DNA of 64,000 nucleotides from Halovivax ruber XH-70 (GCF_000328525.1 NC_019964.1:2480001-2544000), one strand, 5' to 3'; numbered from the stretch's first letter, positions 26,058-34,806 are shown. The notes: generated by a model from the letters alone, not told the origin. Translations and numbers: made by a program.

Positions 26058-26738
26058 ATGGTGGGGTTGACGACGATCGTCGGGGGCTTCGTGGGGCTCA
26101 TCGTAGCCTACAGTGGCGTCAGGTACGCAGGCCACGTCGAGCAACACGTTCTCGAGGCCGACGAGCGCTGCGAGCGGGCGTGGGCGAACGTCGAAGTCCT
26201 CCTCGAACGGCGCGCCGACGAAGTCGGGTCGCTGGTCGACCTCGCCGCCGAACACGCCGGACACGAGCAGGCCGTGCTCCAGCAGGTGCTCGACGCGCGC
26301 GAACGCGCCCTCGAGGCCCAGCAACCCGCCGAGGCCGCCGACGCGAGCATCGAGATCCGGGAGGCACTCGCCGAACTGTTCTCGACGGCCGACGCGGTCC
26401 CGTCGTTGCAGTCGGCCGACCGATTCGACGAGATTCGCGATAGCCTCACCTCGATCGAGCGCCGCCTCGAGAATCGCCGCGAGCACTACAACGAGGCGGT
26501 CGCCGCCTACAACGTTCGGATCGCCCGGTTTCCTGAACGCCTGGCCGCGTCGCGCCACGGGCTCGAATCGCGCGAGCCGTTCCGCGCGTCCGATCGGGCA
26601 CACGAGCGCGTCGACATCCGCGATCGCTTCGACGTGTCGATCCCCACGCCGACGGCAGGTGACGAGTCCACTCCCGACGGGCAGCCAGTCGAGTCAGACG
26701 GCACGCCGTCGGACGCCGACGAGCACACCTCCGGGTGA
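26058..26738 (+). CDS. LemA-family membrane-anchored protein
   Basis: The protein has 226 aa. An N-terminal membrane anchor (TIVGGFVGLIVAYSGVRY) is followed by the LemA helical domain: ERAWANVEVLLERRADEVGSLVDLA, the ALEAQQ region and ENRREHYNEAVAAYNVRIARFP. The tail is acidic and disordered. The GIDE-domain gene begins 6 bases after the stop. LemA and GIDE proteins co-occur in bacteria and archaea as a membrane pair. Confidence 0.85.
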   Translation: MVGLTTIVGGFVGLIVAYSGVRYAGHVEQHVLEADERCERAWANVEVLLERRADEVGSLVDLAAEHAGHEQAVLQQVLDARERALEAQQPAEAADASIEIREALAELFSTADAVPSLQSADRFDEIRDSLTSIERRLENRREHYNEAVAAYNVRIARFPERLAASRHGLESREPFRASDRAHERVDIRDRFDVSIPTPTAGDESTPDGQPVESDGTPSDADEHTSG

Positions 26739-26744
26739 GCGGTC

Positions 26745-27542
26745 GTGATTCTCGTCGCCTTCCTCTACGTGGGGGTCCTCGTCTTCTCGTTTCTCGGTAT
26801 CTTCTACGGGATCGTCGTCGTCCTGAACGGGTTCAAACGCTACCGGCAGGCGGTCCTGATCGCAGATACGCCGGCGTCGAAACTCGACTCGGTCGCGACG
26901 GGCCCGGCGGCCGTCAGCGGTACGGTGGAGCCGACCCGTCGACCGCTCGTCGTGCCGATCGTCGAACGGCCGTGCGTCGCCTACGAGCTGACGGTCTCCG
27001 ACGCGGGCGCCGGTTCGACCCGAACGCCCTGCGAAGAACGACGGCACCTCTCGTTCGCACTCCGGGACGAGACCGACACCGTTCGCGTGACCGCTGATGC
27101 CGTGGCCGACGCGGACGTCGATCTCACCCTCGATCGCCAGCGAGAACTGGAAGTCAAGAGCTTCGAGGAGTCGCCCGCTCCCGTCGCGAGGTTCGAGCGC
27201 GATCGGAACCTGCCCTCGCGCGGGATGACGTTCGACCGGACGTACGAACTCAGCTGGATCGAACCGGGTGACGAGATCTACGTCTACGGGCGCGTCGAAC
27301 CCGACACGACGGCAGCGACGCCGGACGGGAACCGACCAGCCGATTATCACGCCAAAAAGCGCGTCGCAGCCGGAGCGGACGCCCCGGAGCCGTTCCTCTC
27401 GAACAAGGTGCCTGAAGCGATCCTCACCGAACGCAAGTACGGCCTTGCAAAGGCGCTCGCGAAGGGGATCGTCGTCGCCGCCGTCTCGCTGCCCGTCTTC
27501 CTCTTCGTCTCAGGCATCGCTCCGGTCTTCCTCGCAGGGTGA
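26745..27542 (+). CDS. GIDE-domain membrane protein (MULAN-like, no RING)
   Basis: The protein has 265 aa with a GTG start at 26745, 6 bases after the lemA-like stop. An N-terminal membrane helix (residues ~3-27) is followed by a beta-rich GIDE domain: GTVEPTRRPLVVPIVERPCVAYEL, a variable middle and YELSWIEPGDEIYVYGRV. A C-terminal membrane helix (~240-262) closes it. In eukaryotic MULAN the GIDE domain precedes a RING; none is present here. It probably forms a complex with the LemA protein. Confidence 0.75.
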   Translation: MILVAFLYVGVLVFSFLGIFYGIVVVLNGFKRYRQAVLIADTPASKLDSVATGPAAVSGTVEPTRRPLVVPIVERPCVAYELTVSDAGAGSTRTPCEERRHLSFALRDETDTVRVTADAVADADVDLTLDRQRELEVKSFEESPAPVARFERDRNLPSRGMTFDRTYELSWIEPGDEIYVYGRVEPDTTAATPDGNRPADYHAKKRVAAGADAPEPFLSNKVPEAILTERKYGLAKALAKGIVVAAVSLPVFLFVSGIAPVFLAG

Positions 27543-27647
27543 CCGAGAACGGAGTACTCGGCGCGAGTGGGTGCTTGAGCGAATTTGGAGCAGCCGGGAC
27601 GCCTCGCCGTGTCGGGTTATACGATCTGGTTTCGCGTACCCCACCAC

Positions 27648-28862
27648 ATGAGCGCGTCGACCGGTCGTGAGCGAAGCGGCGTGCCGTGGCGGTCGCGGGT
27701 GTTCTGGACCGTTCTCGCGAGCACCGTCGTCGTGCCGCTGGGCGTGCCGCTCGTGAGTTCGCTGTTGCCGCTCATGCGGGACGCGTTCGCGGTGTCGGAC
27801 GTGCGAGCCGGTTACGTGCTCAGCATCTACTTCGTGCCGGGGATCTTCCTCTCGCCGCTCATCGGGCGGTTGCTGGACCGTGTCGGACGTCGTCCCGTCC
27901 TCCTCGGCAGTCTCGTCTCGTTCGGAGTCGTCGGGGCGATCATCCCCTTTCTGGGCGGCTTTACGCTCGTCCTGGGGGCGCGACTGGGACAGGGTGTGGC
28001 CGCCGCGGGCATCTTCGTGACGACGGTGACGATCGTCGCAGACGCCTTCGAAGGCCCACAGCGTAACACCGTCTTCGGGATCAACGTCGCGATCCTCTCG
28101 ACCGGACGCACCCTATATCCCGTCCTCGGCGGGACGCTCGCGCTGTACGGGTGGAAAGTGCCGTTCGCGTGTTACCTGCTCGCCGTCGGCGCCGCCCTGT
28201 TCGTCGCGCGGGAGTTCGAGGAATCGGCGGACACGAACGGATCGACGAGTGTGGACGATTCGACCGAACGGGCGACGATTCGACGAGCTATCGGAGAACT
28301 CTCCGTTCGCCGCACGATCCAGCTGTACGGGGCGACGATCCTCGCGGAGACGGTCGTCTTCGGGACGCTCATGACGACGCTCCCCTTTCTCCTCGCGAGG
28401 GACTTCGACGCCTCGGCCGCGACGATCGGCGCGGTGATCGCCACGGCGATGCTCGCGTCGGCTGCCGTCGCCGCGGCGAACGGTCACCTCGCCCAGCGGT
28501 ACGCGAACCGCTCGCTCGTCGCCCTCGGCTTTTGTTGCTTCGGCCTGGGACTCCTCGGCATCGGGGTCGCTTCCTCGCTGCGCACTATCGATGCGCTGGC
28601 GTTCGTGTTCGGTGTCGGAATCGGTCTCGTGCTCCCCTCCGTCGACGCTGCGATCAGTCGGTCCGTCTCCGCGGCGTCGAACGCGAGTGCGATGAGCCTG
28701 CGGAACAGCGCGACCGGCCTGGGGCGAGCCTCCGGGCCGATCCTCTTCACCGGACTGGCCACCCAGACCGGGTATCGGAGTCTGTTCACCCTGACAGGAG
28801 TCGCGACGCTCGCACTCGGGCTGGGATTTCTGGTGCTCCGGCGGGCACGAACCAGCAACTGA
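27648..28862 (+). CDS. MFS transporter (drug-efflux-like)
   Basis: The protein has 404 aa from ATG 27648 and about twelve membrane helices. The loop 2-3 motif A reads GRLLDRVGRRPVLL. The helix 5 region (FGINVAILSTGRTLYPVLGG) has a Gly/Pro pattern like motif C of drug-proton antiporters. A short charged loop (near residues 195-215) separates the halves. The AAC(3) homologue downstream is separated by 116 bases and may have its own promoter. Substrate unknown. Confidence 0.85.
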   Translation: MSASTGRERSGVPWRSRVFWTVLASTVVVPLGVPLVSSLLPLMRDAFAVSDVRAGYVLSIYFVPGIFLSPLIGRLLDRVGRRPVLLGSLVSFGVVGAIIPFLGGFTLVLGARLGQGVAAAGIFVTTVTIVADAFEGPQRNTVFGINVAILSTGRTLYPVLGGTLALYGWKVPFACYLLAVGAALFVAREFEESADTNGSTSVDDSTERATIRRAIGELSVRRTIQLYGATILAETVVFGTLMTTLPFLLARDFDASAATIGAVIATAMLASAAVAAANGHLAQRYANRSLVALGFCCFGLGLLGIGVASSLRTIDALAFVFGVGIGLVLPSVDAAISRSVSAASNASAMSLRNSATGLGRASGPILFTGLATQTGYRSLFTLTGVATLALGLGFLVLRRARTSN

Positions 28863-28978
28863 GCGGGCGAAGGGAAGACTGCTCTTCGCTCGTCGAAGAC
28901 GGCTATTCGGCGACGAAGGTCGAACCGGGCATTCCTCGGATTCACCAAGCTTATGCCCCCTATCCCCAACCCGACGAC

Positions 28979-29791
28979 ATGAACGAGACGCTCCCAAAAG
29001 ATCGCTCGCCGGAGCCGATCACCGTCGAGTCGATGGCGACGGACCTCCAGGAACTTGGTGTCCAGACGGGCCAAACGATACTCGTCCACGGCTCCCTCTC
29101 GGAACTCGGCTGGGTCTGTGGCGGCCCGCAGGCCGTCGTCGACGCCCTCCAGCGCGTCGTCGGCGCGGACGGCACGATCGTGATGCCGACGCACTCACCG
29201 GGGAACATGAACCCGGCCGACATGGGACATCCGCCGGTGCCCGAATCGTGGTACGACACCGTCCGCGAGACGATGCCGCCCTACCGCCCCGAGTCGACGC
29301 CGACGCAGGGGATGGGTGCGATCGCCGAGTGCTTCCGGAACTATGCCGACGTGGTGCGAAGCGACCATCCACAGCACTCCTTCGCCGCGTGGGGTGCCGA
29401 GGCCGAATACGTGACCGACGATCACGCCTTAGAGAACTCGCTCGGCGAAAGTTCCCCGCTGGCCAGGGTCTACGAGCTCGAGGGCGACGTCTGCTTCCTC
29501 GGGACGACCCACGCCACCAACACCTCGCTCCACCTCGCCGAGTACCGCGTCGACCTCGATCTCGGGACGGCGCCACAGCAATCCGCGATCCTCGTCGACG
29601 GCGAACGTGAGTGGGTCGAGTGGGACGACATCGACTTTACGGACGAGGACTTCTCCGAGTGCGGAGAGGCCTTCGAACGCGAGCACCCGGAGGCGTTCGA
29701 GTCCGGGACCGTCGGCGTCGGTGACGCAACGCTACTCTCGCAACCGGCCCTCGTCGACTTCGCGGTCGAGTGGTTCGAAGCGAATCGGTGA
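28979..29791 (+). CDS. Aminoglycoside N(3)-acetyltransferase family protein
   Basis: The protein has 270 aa from ATG 28979 (MNETLPKDRSPEP). It has the AAC(3)/YokD fold signature: ILVHGSLSELGWVCGG, GTIVMPTHSPGN, STPTQGMGAIAE and HPQHSFAAWG (the catalytic His region). Family enzymes transfer acetyl from acetyl-CoA to the 3-amino group of aminoglycosides, and many archaeal and chromosomal members act on unknown substrates. Resistance should not be assumed. Confidence 0.88.
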   Translation: MNETLPKDRSPEPITVESMATDLQELGVQTGQTILVHGSLSELGWVCGGPQAVVDALQRVVGADGTIVMPTHSPGNMNPADMGHPPVPESWYDTVRETMPPYRPESTPTQGMGAIAECFRNYADVVRSDHPQHSFAAWGAEAEYVTDDHALENSLGESSPLARVYELEGDVCFLGTTHATNTSLHLAEYRVDLDLGTAPQQSAILVDGEREWVEWDDIDFTDEDFSECGEAFEREHPEAFESGTVGVGDATLLSQPALVDFAVEWFEANR

Positions 29792-29797
29792 CCGGCG

Positions 29798-30052
29798 CTA
29801 CCCGTCCGTCGAATGTTCACCCCGCCGAGCACGCGCTTTCAGGTGCTCGGCAAACTCGGAGAGGTTCATCGCGGCCGCACAGCCCGGACAGCACAGGCGT
29901 TCTGCGGTCTGGTAGTCGTGCGACAGCGCGGCCGGCGGCTCGGAGACGAGCCGAAAGAGCCGCGCCGGTTCCACGTCCCGATCACACCGATAGCACTCCC
30001 GATTCGGAGTCCTGTCGCCGGTTCCGTCGCTCGTTCGCTCGACGGATGTCAT
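29798..30052 (-). CDS. Small Cys-rich putative zinc-binding protein, copy A
   Basis: The protein has 84 aa from ATG 30052 (MTSVERTSDGTG). The core ECYRCDRDVEPARLFR, then LCCPGCAAAMNLSEFAEHLK, has CxxC and CCxxC pairs for a zinc site. It is paralogous to the gene at 52983, which shares SVER, RECYRCDRDV and the second Cys cluster. Both are preceded by the same structured leader of about 250 nt. Function unknown. It ends 7 bases from the convergent AAC(3) gene. Confidence 0.75.
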   Translation of the reverse strand: MTSVERTSDGTGDRTPNRECYRCDRDVEPARLFRLVSEPPAALSHDYQTAERLCCPGCAAAMNLSEFAEHLKARARRGEHSTDG

Positions 30053-30300
30053 CCGAGTGTCCTCCGCGGTGGCCCAGCTGACCAGCCAGCGGCACTCGGC
30101 CCCCCATCCCCGAAACCGAAACTCTGCGACGGATAGCGATACGACTCTCTAGGTAACGGGCGTGCGAGACCTTTTTGTCTCGATAGTGTCTTTCGGAACA
30201 TGGCTGACAAAATCCCTGCTACAGGATTTGGAAGCCACGTCCCGGGTGTCTCTAGCACCCGGGGCACTTTCGTACCCGAACGGACGGAGCTTCCGTCTGT
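30053..30300 (-). ncRNA. Structured RNA leader or ncRNA, copy A
   Basis: This non-coding stretch lies between a TATA box and the ATG of the small Cys-rich gene, read on the minus strand. Hairpins in order: GACGGA/TCCGTC; CCCGGGTG/CACCCGGG; AAATCC/GGATTT; CGAGAC/GTCTCG with loop AAAAAG; then CCGAGTG/CACTCGG ending at the ATG. The first loop carries GGAAGC, complementary to a later GGCTTCC, so a pseudoknot is possible. A block after the fourth hairpin (CCTAGAGAGTCGTATCGC and on) is nearly identical to copy B (52721-52982). No protein frame explains the conservation. Confidence 0.65.
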
Positions 30301-30311
30301 ATCATTGACGT

Positions 30312-30330
30312 AATGGATAATATAGTTACT
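30312..30330 (-). promoter_or_regulatory. TATA promoter of structured RNA copy A
   Basis: On the minus strand AGTAACTATATTATCC matches copy B's AGTAAGTATAATATAC. A CCACC and a TTGTTT also lie upstream in both copies. The box is centred about 26 bases before the first hairpin. Confidence 0.55.
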
Positions 30331-30396
30331 GGTGGTCGTGTGCAAACAACCCGAGCTTCCAGACAACAGACGTCGCGTGACGCTCCATCCAGGCCG

Positions 30397-31671
30397 CTAC
30401 GGTCGCGTTTCGGCGATCTCCACGATCGCCCCCGCGAGCGTGTCAATGCCGTGCTGGATCGTGGGCTCGTCCACGTCGAATGTGGCGGTGTGGTGGCCGC
30501 CGGGGTGGTCAGTGCCCACGCCGACGTAGGCGGCGAGGCCGCCGTTGTCCTGGACCTCTTTCATGAGGAAAGTGGCGTCCTCGCTGCCGCCGAGGCCGGC
30601 CGCGTCGACGACCGTGTCGACGCCGTCGACCCCTTCTGCGACCGAGCCGACGATCTCGCGGAGTTCGTCGTCGCTCGCGGCGCTCGGTGCCTCGGCGCCG
30701 ATAGTGATCTCGACCTCGCAATCGTGCATGTCGGCAGCCGACTCGAAGACGCGCTCCACGCTGTCGCTCATGTATCGCATGAGGTCGGTCGTCTGGCCCC
30801 GGACTTCGGCGACGATGCTGATCTCCTCGGCGACGATGTTCGCGGCGGTCCCGCCCTCGACGACGCCGATGTTGACCCGCGTCGGCCCGTCGGAGTTGCG
30901 CGGGATCGCGTAGGCGTTCTGGATCGCGGTGCCGAGCGCCTGCATGGCGTTGCGGCCCGCCTCCGGTTCGGCACCGGCGTGGGCGGGTTCGCCGGTGAAC
31001 GTCGCTTCGAGGTGGCGCACGGCGAGGAAGTCCTCGATGCCGGCGACGACGGTGCCGGTGGGGTGGTCGAGCCCGACGTGCGTCGCGAGGAGGTAGTCGA
31101 CGTCCCGGATGTGCTCGCTCTTGGCCATCGACTTGCCGCCGCCGATGACCTCCTCCGCGGGCTGGAAGAAGACCTTGAGCGTGCCCTGGAAGTCCTCGTC
31201 GTCTGCGACGGCTTCGAGCGCGCCGATTCCGATCGCGGCGTGGGCGTCGTGGCCGCAGGCGTGCATGGACTCGCCGGTCGCTGACCGGAAGCCCTCCGCT
31301 GCGGGCAGGTGATCGTCGGTGTCTGCCTCCTCTCGCGGGAGCCCGTCGATGTCGACGCGGAGGCCGATCGTCGGTCCCTCGCCGCGTTCGATCACCGCGA
31401 CGGCACCCGTGTAGCCGCCTTCGAGCTGGGCGAGGACGTCGGGGTCGGCACCGGCATCACGGGCGCGGTCGTACCACCGTTCGAGCTCCGCGTCGTCCGG
31501 GACGGCGAGGCGATTGTCGCCGTCGATCGCGTCGGGGCCGACGTAGAGGGCGTCGAGGTCGAGTTGCTGGAGTCGGTCGACGATGCGCGCCGTCGTCTCG
31601 AACTCACGCCAGGCGGGTTCGGGGTGACGATGCAGCTCGCGACGAAGGGCCACGGGATCGATCGAAGACAT
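30397..31671 (-). CDS. M20 metallopeptidase/amidohydrolase, AbgA-like
   Basis: The protein has 424 aa from ATG 31671. M20D features: ELHRHPEPAWREFETTARI, a long insertion (residues ~45-85) like that of AbgA, LRVDIDGLP, HACGHDAHAAIGIG (zinc ligands), FFQPAEEVIGGG, GEPAHAGAEPEAGRNA (lid domain) and GTDHPGGHHTATFDVDE at the end. It should cleave N-acyl or p-aminobenzoyl-glutamate-type amide bonds in the cytoplasm. Exact substrate is not deducible. Confidence 0.88.
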   Translation of the reverse strand: MSSIDPVALRRELHRHPEPAWREFETTARIVDRLQQLDLDALYVGPDAIDGDNRLAVPDDAELERWYDRARDAGADPDVLAQLEGGYTGAVAVIERGEGPTIGLRVDIDGLPREEADTDDHLPAAEGFRSATGESMHACGHDAHAAIGIGALEAVADDEDFQGTLKVFFQPAEEVIGGGKSMAKSEHIRDVDYLLATHVGLDHPTGTVVAGIEDFLAVRHLEATFTGEPAHAGAEPEAGRNAMQALGTAIQNAYAIPRNSDGPTRVNIGVVEGGTAANIVAEEISIVAEVRGQTTDLMRYMSDSVERVFESAADMHDCEVEITIGAEAPSAASDDELREIVGSVAEGVDGVDTVVDAAGLGGSEDATFLMKEVQDNGGLAAYVGVGTDHPGGHHTATFDVDEPTIQHGIDTLAGAIVEIAETRP

Positions 31672-31811
31672 ACTGGAGTGGTAGCTGGTGACACGTAAAA
31701 TCGTGCCGACTCCGGCGAAGGGGCGTGGTGAGCGAGGGCGACACGGGCGATCGGCAGCCGAACACTGCGACCGGATCGTGAGTGGCCAGGTTCCGCACGT
31801 GGGCAGGTTCC

Positions 31812-32135
31812 TCAGGCGCCCTGGACCTGTTCGACCTCGACCTCGACGTGGACCGAGTCAGGGAACGAGCGGCCTGCGACGTCGCGGGCGAACGTCTGGT
31901 AGCCGTGGATCTCGAGCTCGCGAGTGAAGACGGTGTAGGACCAGGGCGACGACTGCCGGTCGTCGTCGGCGTGGAGACGCTGGTGCTGTGGGACCGAGAA
32001 GTGATCCGGTGGATGGGTGTGTGGTCCTTTCAGCGCCGCCCCTTTCCGTTCGGCTGTGCGTTTGATGTCGTCGACCACGCCATCGAGAGCGGCCCGGTCG
32101 CCGCTCTGAAGCGTGAGGCACGTAACGAAGGTCAT
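31812..32135 (-). CDS. uS10/mL48-family protein (S10 paralogue)
   Basis: The protein has 107 aa from ATG 32135. MTFVTCLTLQSGDRAALDGVVDDIKRTAERKG (given by its ends), KGPHTHPP, YTVFTRELEIHG and the C-terminal VHVEVEVEQV follow the S10 fold. It is not the ribosomal S10 itself, which sits next to EF-1A in haloarchaea and is better conserved. It is divergent from the Nudix gene across 96 bases that hold both promoters (TATA-like TAAAAAC at 32164-32170). Confidence 0.75.
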   Translation of the reverse strand: MTFVTCLTLQSGDRAALDGVVDDIKRTAERKGAALKGPHTHPPDHFSVPQHQRLHADDDRQSSPWSYTVFTRELEIHGYQTFARDVAGRSFPDSVHVEVEVEQVQGA

Positions 32136-32231
32136 AGATACTGCGCTAGTCCGTCCGGCGAGCCTAAAAACCTCCCGAGATGGGATCGTCAGTCCGATAT
32201 TCTCATTACGGCTCGGCCGGTACAGCCTGCA

Positions 32232-32672
32232 ATGGCAGTCGAAGCTACGAGCGCAGGCGCGATCCTCTTCCGCGACACGCGGGGCCGGCGCGAGTATCTT
32301 CTGCTCAAGAGTCGCCCGGGTGACTGGGAGTTTCCGAAGGGCGGCGTCGAGGGAGACGAAGAACTACAGCAGACGGCGATCCGCGAAGTTAAAGAAGAGG
32401 CAGGGATAGCAGACTTTCGACTACTCGACGGCTTCCGCGAGGACTACAGCTACGTCTTCGAGGCGAACGGGAACACCATCCACAAGACGGTCCACCTGTT
32501 CATCGCTCGCTCGTTCGAGGCGAGTGCCGAGCTGTCGAACGAACACCGCGACCTCCAGTGGCGCGATTACGAGCAGGCAATCAACACCGTCACACAGGAC
32601 GGGCCGCGCGAGATCCTGGAGCGAGCACACGAACACATCGACACGCTGGAGGAAGAACAGCAGCAACAGTAA
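32232..32672 (+). CDS. Nudix hydrolase, Ap4A-hydrolase-like
   Basis: The protein has 146 aa from ATG 32232. It carries a complete Nudix box, from GGVEGDEELQQTAIREVKEE to the AG that follows. The first strand AGAILFRDTRG and WEFPKGG are typical of bis(5'-nucleosyl)-tetraphosphatases. A Gln-rich tail (EEEQQQQ) ends it. Likely role is removal of Ap4A or related dinucleotides. The next 295 bases have no gene. Confidence 0.9.
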   Translation: MAVEATSAGAILFRDTRGRREYLLLKSRPGDWEFPKGGVEGDEELQQTAIREVKEEAGIADFRLLDGFREDYSYVFEANGNTIHKTVHLFIARSFEASAELSNEHRDLQWRDYEQAINTVTQDGPREILERAHEHIDTLEEEQQQQ

Positions 32673-32967
32673 CCCCGCAAAGGGGAGCGAAACCCCAGCA
32701 ACGGAGAACGCAACCCCCAGCAAAGCGGACCCACGCGGCACCCAGACGGCGGACACCGAACAGCGACCCCGTCCGACCCGCCACCCGGAGCGACGTCCAT
32801 CGACCACCTACCCGATTCGTCCACAGAGCGACTGCCCGGTGCGGTCATCGACCGACTACCTGGTGCGAACCGTCGACCGACGGCTGAGCTCGTGCCGTCG
32901 GGCGAGCGCCACGGCTGCCGGCCGTCCTCGTAAGGACTTTACTTCCGTTGTCCCTCTTCGGACGTGA
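32673..32967. repeat. Intergenic stretch with a hairpin and short direct repeats
   Basis: Directly after the Nudix stop lies CCCCGCAAAGGGG (32673-32685), a short perfect hairpin. Two imperfect copies of ACCCCAGCAACGGAGAACGC follow from 32691. Farther on, GGTGCGGTCATCGACCGAC is echoed by GGTGCGAACCGTCGACCGAC (32836-32880). No frame with coding character is seen. It may be a terminator region with decayed repeats. Confidence 0.35.
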
Positions 32968-33705
32968 ATGCTAGAGGCCGCCGTGTCCGACGTGCTAGAC
33001 GAGGACTGGGCCGACCGGACGACTGTCGGCTGGTTTCTCGCCCTCCCGTTCGTCGCGGCCATCGGTATCTGGGCAATCTTCGATCACCAGCTATCGGTCC
33101 CGATCGGCGCGATCGGTCTCCTCCTGTTGATCGGCTACGGGCGTCACGTCGTCCTCGGCTCCGTCGTCGACCCGGAGCTGCCGGCCGTTGGCGATATCGG
33201 CGGACTCGCGAAATCGGTGCTGGTCGGCGGCGCCGTCGTGATCGGACTCGTCGGCGTTCCGACGGGACTTGCCGTCCTCGCACTCTGGGCCGACGCGAGC
33301 CCGATCGCCACGGCGGTTTCCGAGTTGACCGCTGCCACGGTCGTCGCGGTCGTCTTCCTCGCCGGGGCGTACCTCACACCAGCGGCCCTGGCCGTAAGCG
33401 GGCGCCGCCTGAGAGTCGCCGAGTCATCGGCCGGTGACCGGCGTGCGTCTCGCACCGACGCACTCGTCGCGATCGTCTCGAGTCGCGATTACGGGATCGC
33501 GACGCTGCAGGCGATTCTCGCACTCTTCGCCATCGGTGCGGCCACGCTGATGTTGATCGTGACCGTGTTCGGCCTGGCCGTCCTGCCAGCGGTCGTCTAC
33601 CTGGCAGTCGCCGTCTCCGCGCGGCGGTACGCCTACGCGGTGGATCGAGCGCTCGATCCGCGTGCCGTCGACGAACTCGAAGACCGGACGGTTTCGTGGC
33701 TGTAG
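32968..33705 (+). CDS. Polytopic membrane protein of unknown function
   Basis: The protein has 245 aa with about six membrane helices: residues ~18-37, 42-58, 82-106, 120-140, then a charged loop and ~178-222. The helices are rich in Ala, Val, Leu and Gly. It resembles haloarchaeal DUF4013-like proteins in length and layout, without a diagnostic motif. A 61-base gap separates it from the next gene on the same strand. Confidence 0.65.
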   Translation: MLEAAVSDVLDEDWADRTTVGWFLALPFVAAIGIWAIFDHQLSVPIGAIGLLLLIGYGRHVVLGSVVDPELPAVGDIGGLAKSVLVGGAVVIGLVGVPTGLAVLALWADASPIATAVSELTAATVVAVVFLAGAYLTPAALAVSGRRLRVAESSAGDRRASRTDALVAIVSSRDYGIATLQAILALFAIGAATLMLIVTVFGLAVLPAVVYLAVAVSARRYAYAVDRALDPRAVDELEDRTVSWL

Positions 33706-33766
33706 CCGGTCGGCTGGACCGCACGCCGAGCCGCAAGGCTTTCGCCGTGCAGTTCGAACGACGTGT

Positions 33767-34795
33767 GTGAGCACGCCGTCGAACGAGTTTGCCTTCGAGT
33801 TACGCGTCTGTCGATGGGCCGAGCGCCACTGGCCTCCCGACGGTGAGCGAGCGGGCCCCGTCATCGTCGCCCGACAGTTCGGGGCCGCCGGCAGGCGCTG
33901 GGATACGATCGTGATCGAGTGCGATCCGGACGAACTCGGCGAGCGAGCAGCCTTCGGCCAGGAGCGGCTGGACGGCGACCTCCTCGACGTCGTGCGGTAC
34001 GCGCCGGCCGAGTGGGCCTACTATCGGGAGGCGCTGCCGGACCCCGGCTATCCGTGGCGGTACGTCCGGGAATCGATCCATCGAGCCGACGACCGGGGGA
34101 TTCTCGAGACGCGCCGGCGTGGCAACCGAATCGAGATTCGCCGGCGCTTCTCGTACCCCGACTGGGTCGAGCGAATCGTCGCCATCGAGAACAAACCGGA
34201 TCTGGACGCCAGCGCGGCCCGCGCGCTGTCCGACCAGCTAGAGCGGGACGTCGCGATGGGACTCGCGGACGAGGTCTGGATCGCGATCGAAGCCGACGAC
34301 GACCGCGTCTCGGCGGCACTCTTCGAGGACGTCCCCGTCGAAGCCGGGATCGTCGAGGTGGATTCGACCGCGCTCACTGCCGACGTCGCGTGGTACCCGC
34401 GCACGCTGGCGGTCGATCGACCGGGGACACGAATCCTCGAGCGACCCGACGGTGGCGCACACGACGCCTCCGCGGCGCAGTTCGAGTACGTGGAAGCGAG
34501 CGAGAAACGAGAGAGACGGCTCGAGATCGCCGAACGCGCCTACGAACGCGGCTGGCGGTCGTACGTCGACACGATGCGACCCGACTGCCGCCACTTCGAG
34601 GGACGCACCGACGGGCAGCTACTCCCGTACTGTCGAGCGAAGGGGCGCCAGCCGACCGCACGGGAGTGTGCCGGAAGCTGTCCGGCCTTCGAACCGGAGC
34701 CGCCGACGTGGCGAACCAGGGGGTGGCCGATCGAGGGCGGCCCAGGCGCGCGAATAAAACAGATTCTGGCCGATCGACGGGAGCGGCGGCGATAG
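33767..34795 (+). CDS. DUF5787-type haloarchaeal protein
   Basis: The protein has 342 aa from GTG 33767 (VSTPSNEFAFELRVCRWAE). The N-terminal ELRVCRWAERHWPP and the late DCRHFEGR...LLPYCRAKGR...ECAGSCPAF with several Cys are features I associate with DUF5787. The central IVAIENKPDLDASAARALSDQLERDVAMGLADEVWIA resembles a PD-(D/E)xK-type core (E-x-K), given here only as its ends and key E/K. A nuclease role is inference. Confidence 0.65.
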   Translation: MSTPSNEFAFELRVCRWAERHWPPDGERAGPVIVARQFGAAGRRWDTIVIECDPDELGERAAFGQERLDGDLLDVVRYAPAEWAYYREALPDPGYPWRYVRESIHRADDRGILETRRRGNRIEIRRRFSYPDWVERIVAIENKPDLDASAARALSDQLERDVAMGLADEVWIAIEADDDRVSAALFEDVPVEAGIVEVDSTALTADVAWYPRTLAVDRPGTRILERPDGGAHDASAAQFEYVEASEKRERRLEIAERAYERGWRSYVDTMRPDCRHFEGRTDGQLLPYCRAKGRQPTARECAGSCPAFEPEPPTWRTRGWPIEGGPGARIKQILADRRERRR

Positions 34796-34806
34796 CGCAC
34801 TTTCAC

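Noticed and set aside
29798-30052. Copies A and B as a transposon
   Set aside because: No transposase or terminal inverted repeats flank either copy, and the copies have diverged with structure kept. Simple recent transposition is therefore not supported.
30053-30300. Structured element as SRP RNA or RNase P RNA
   Set aside because: The hallmark SRP Alu/S-domain loops and the RNase P CR-I/CR-V sequences are absent; two copies per genome would also be unusual.
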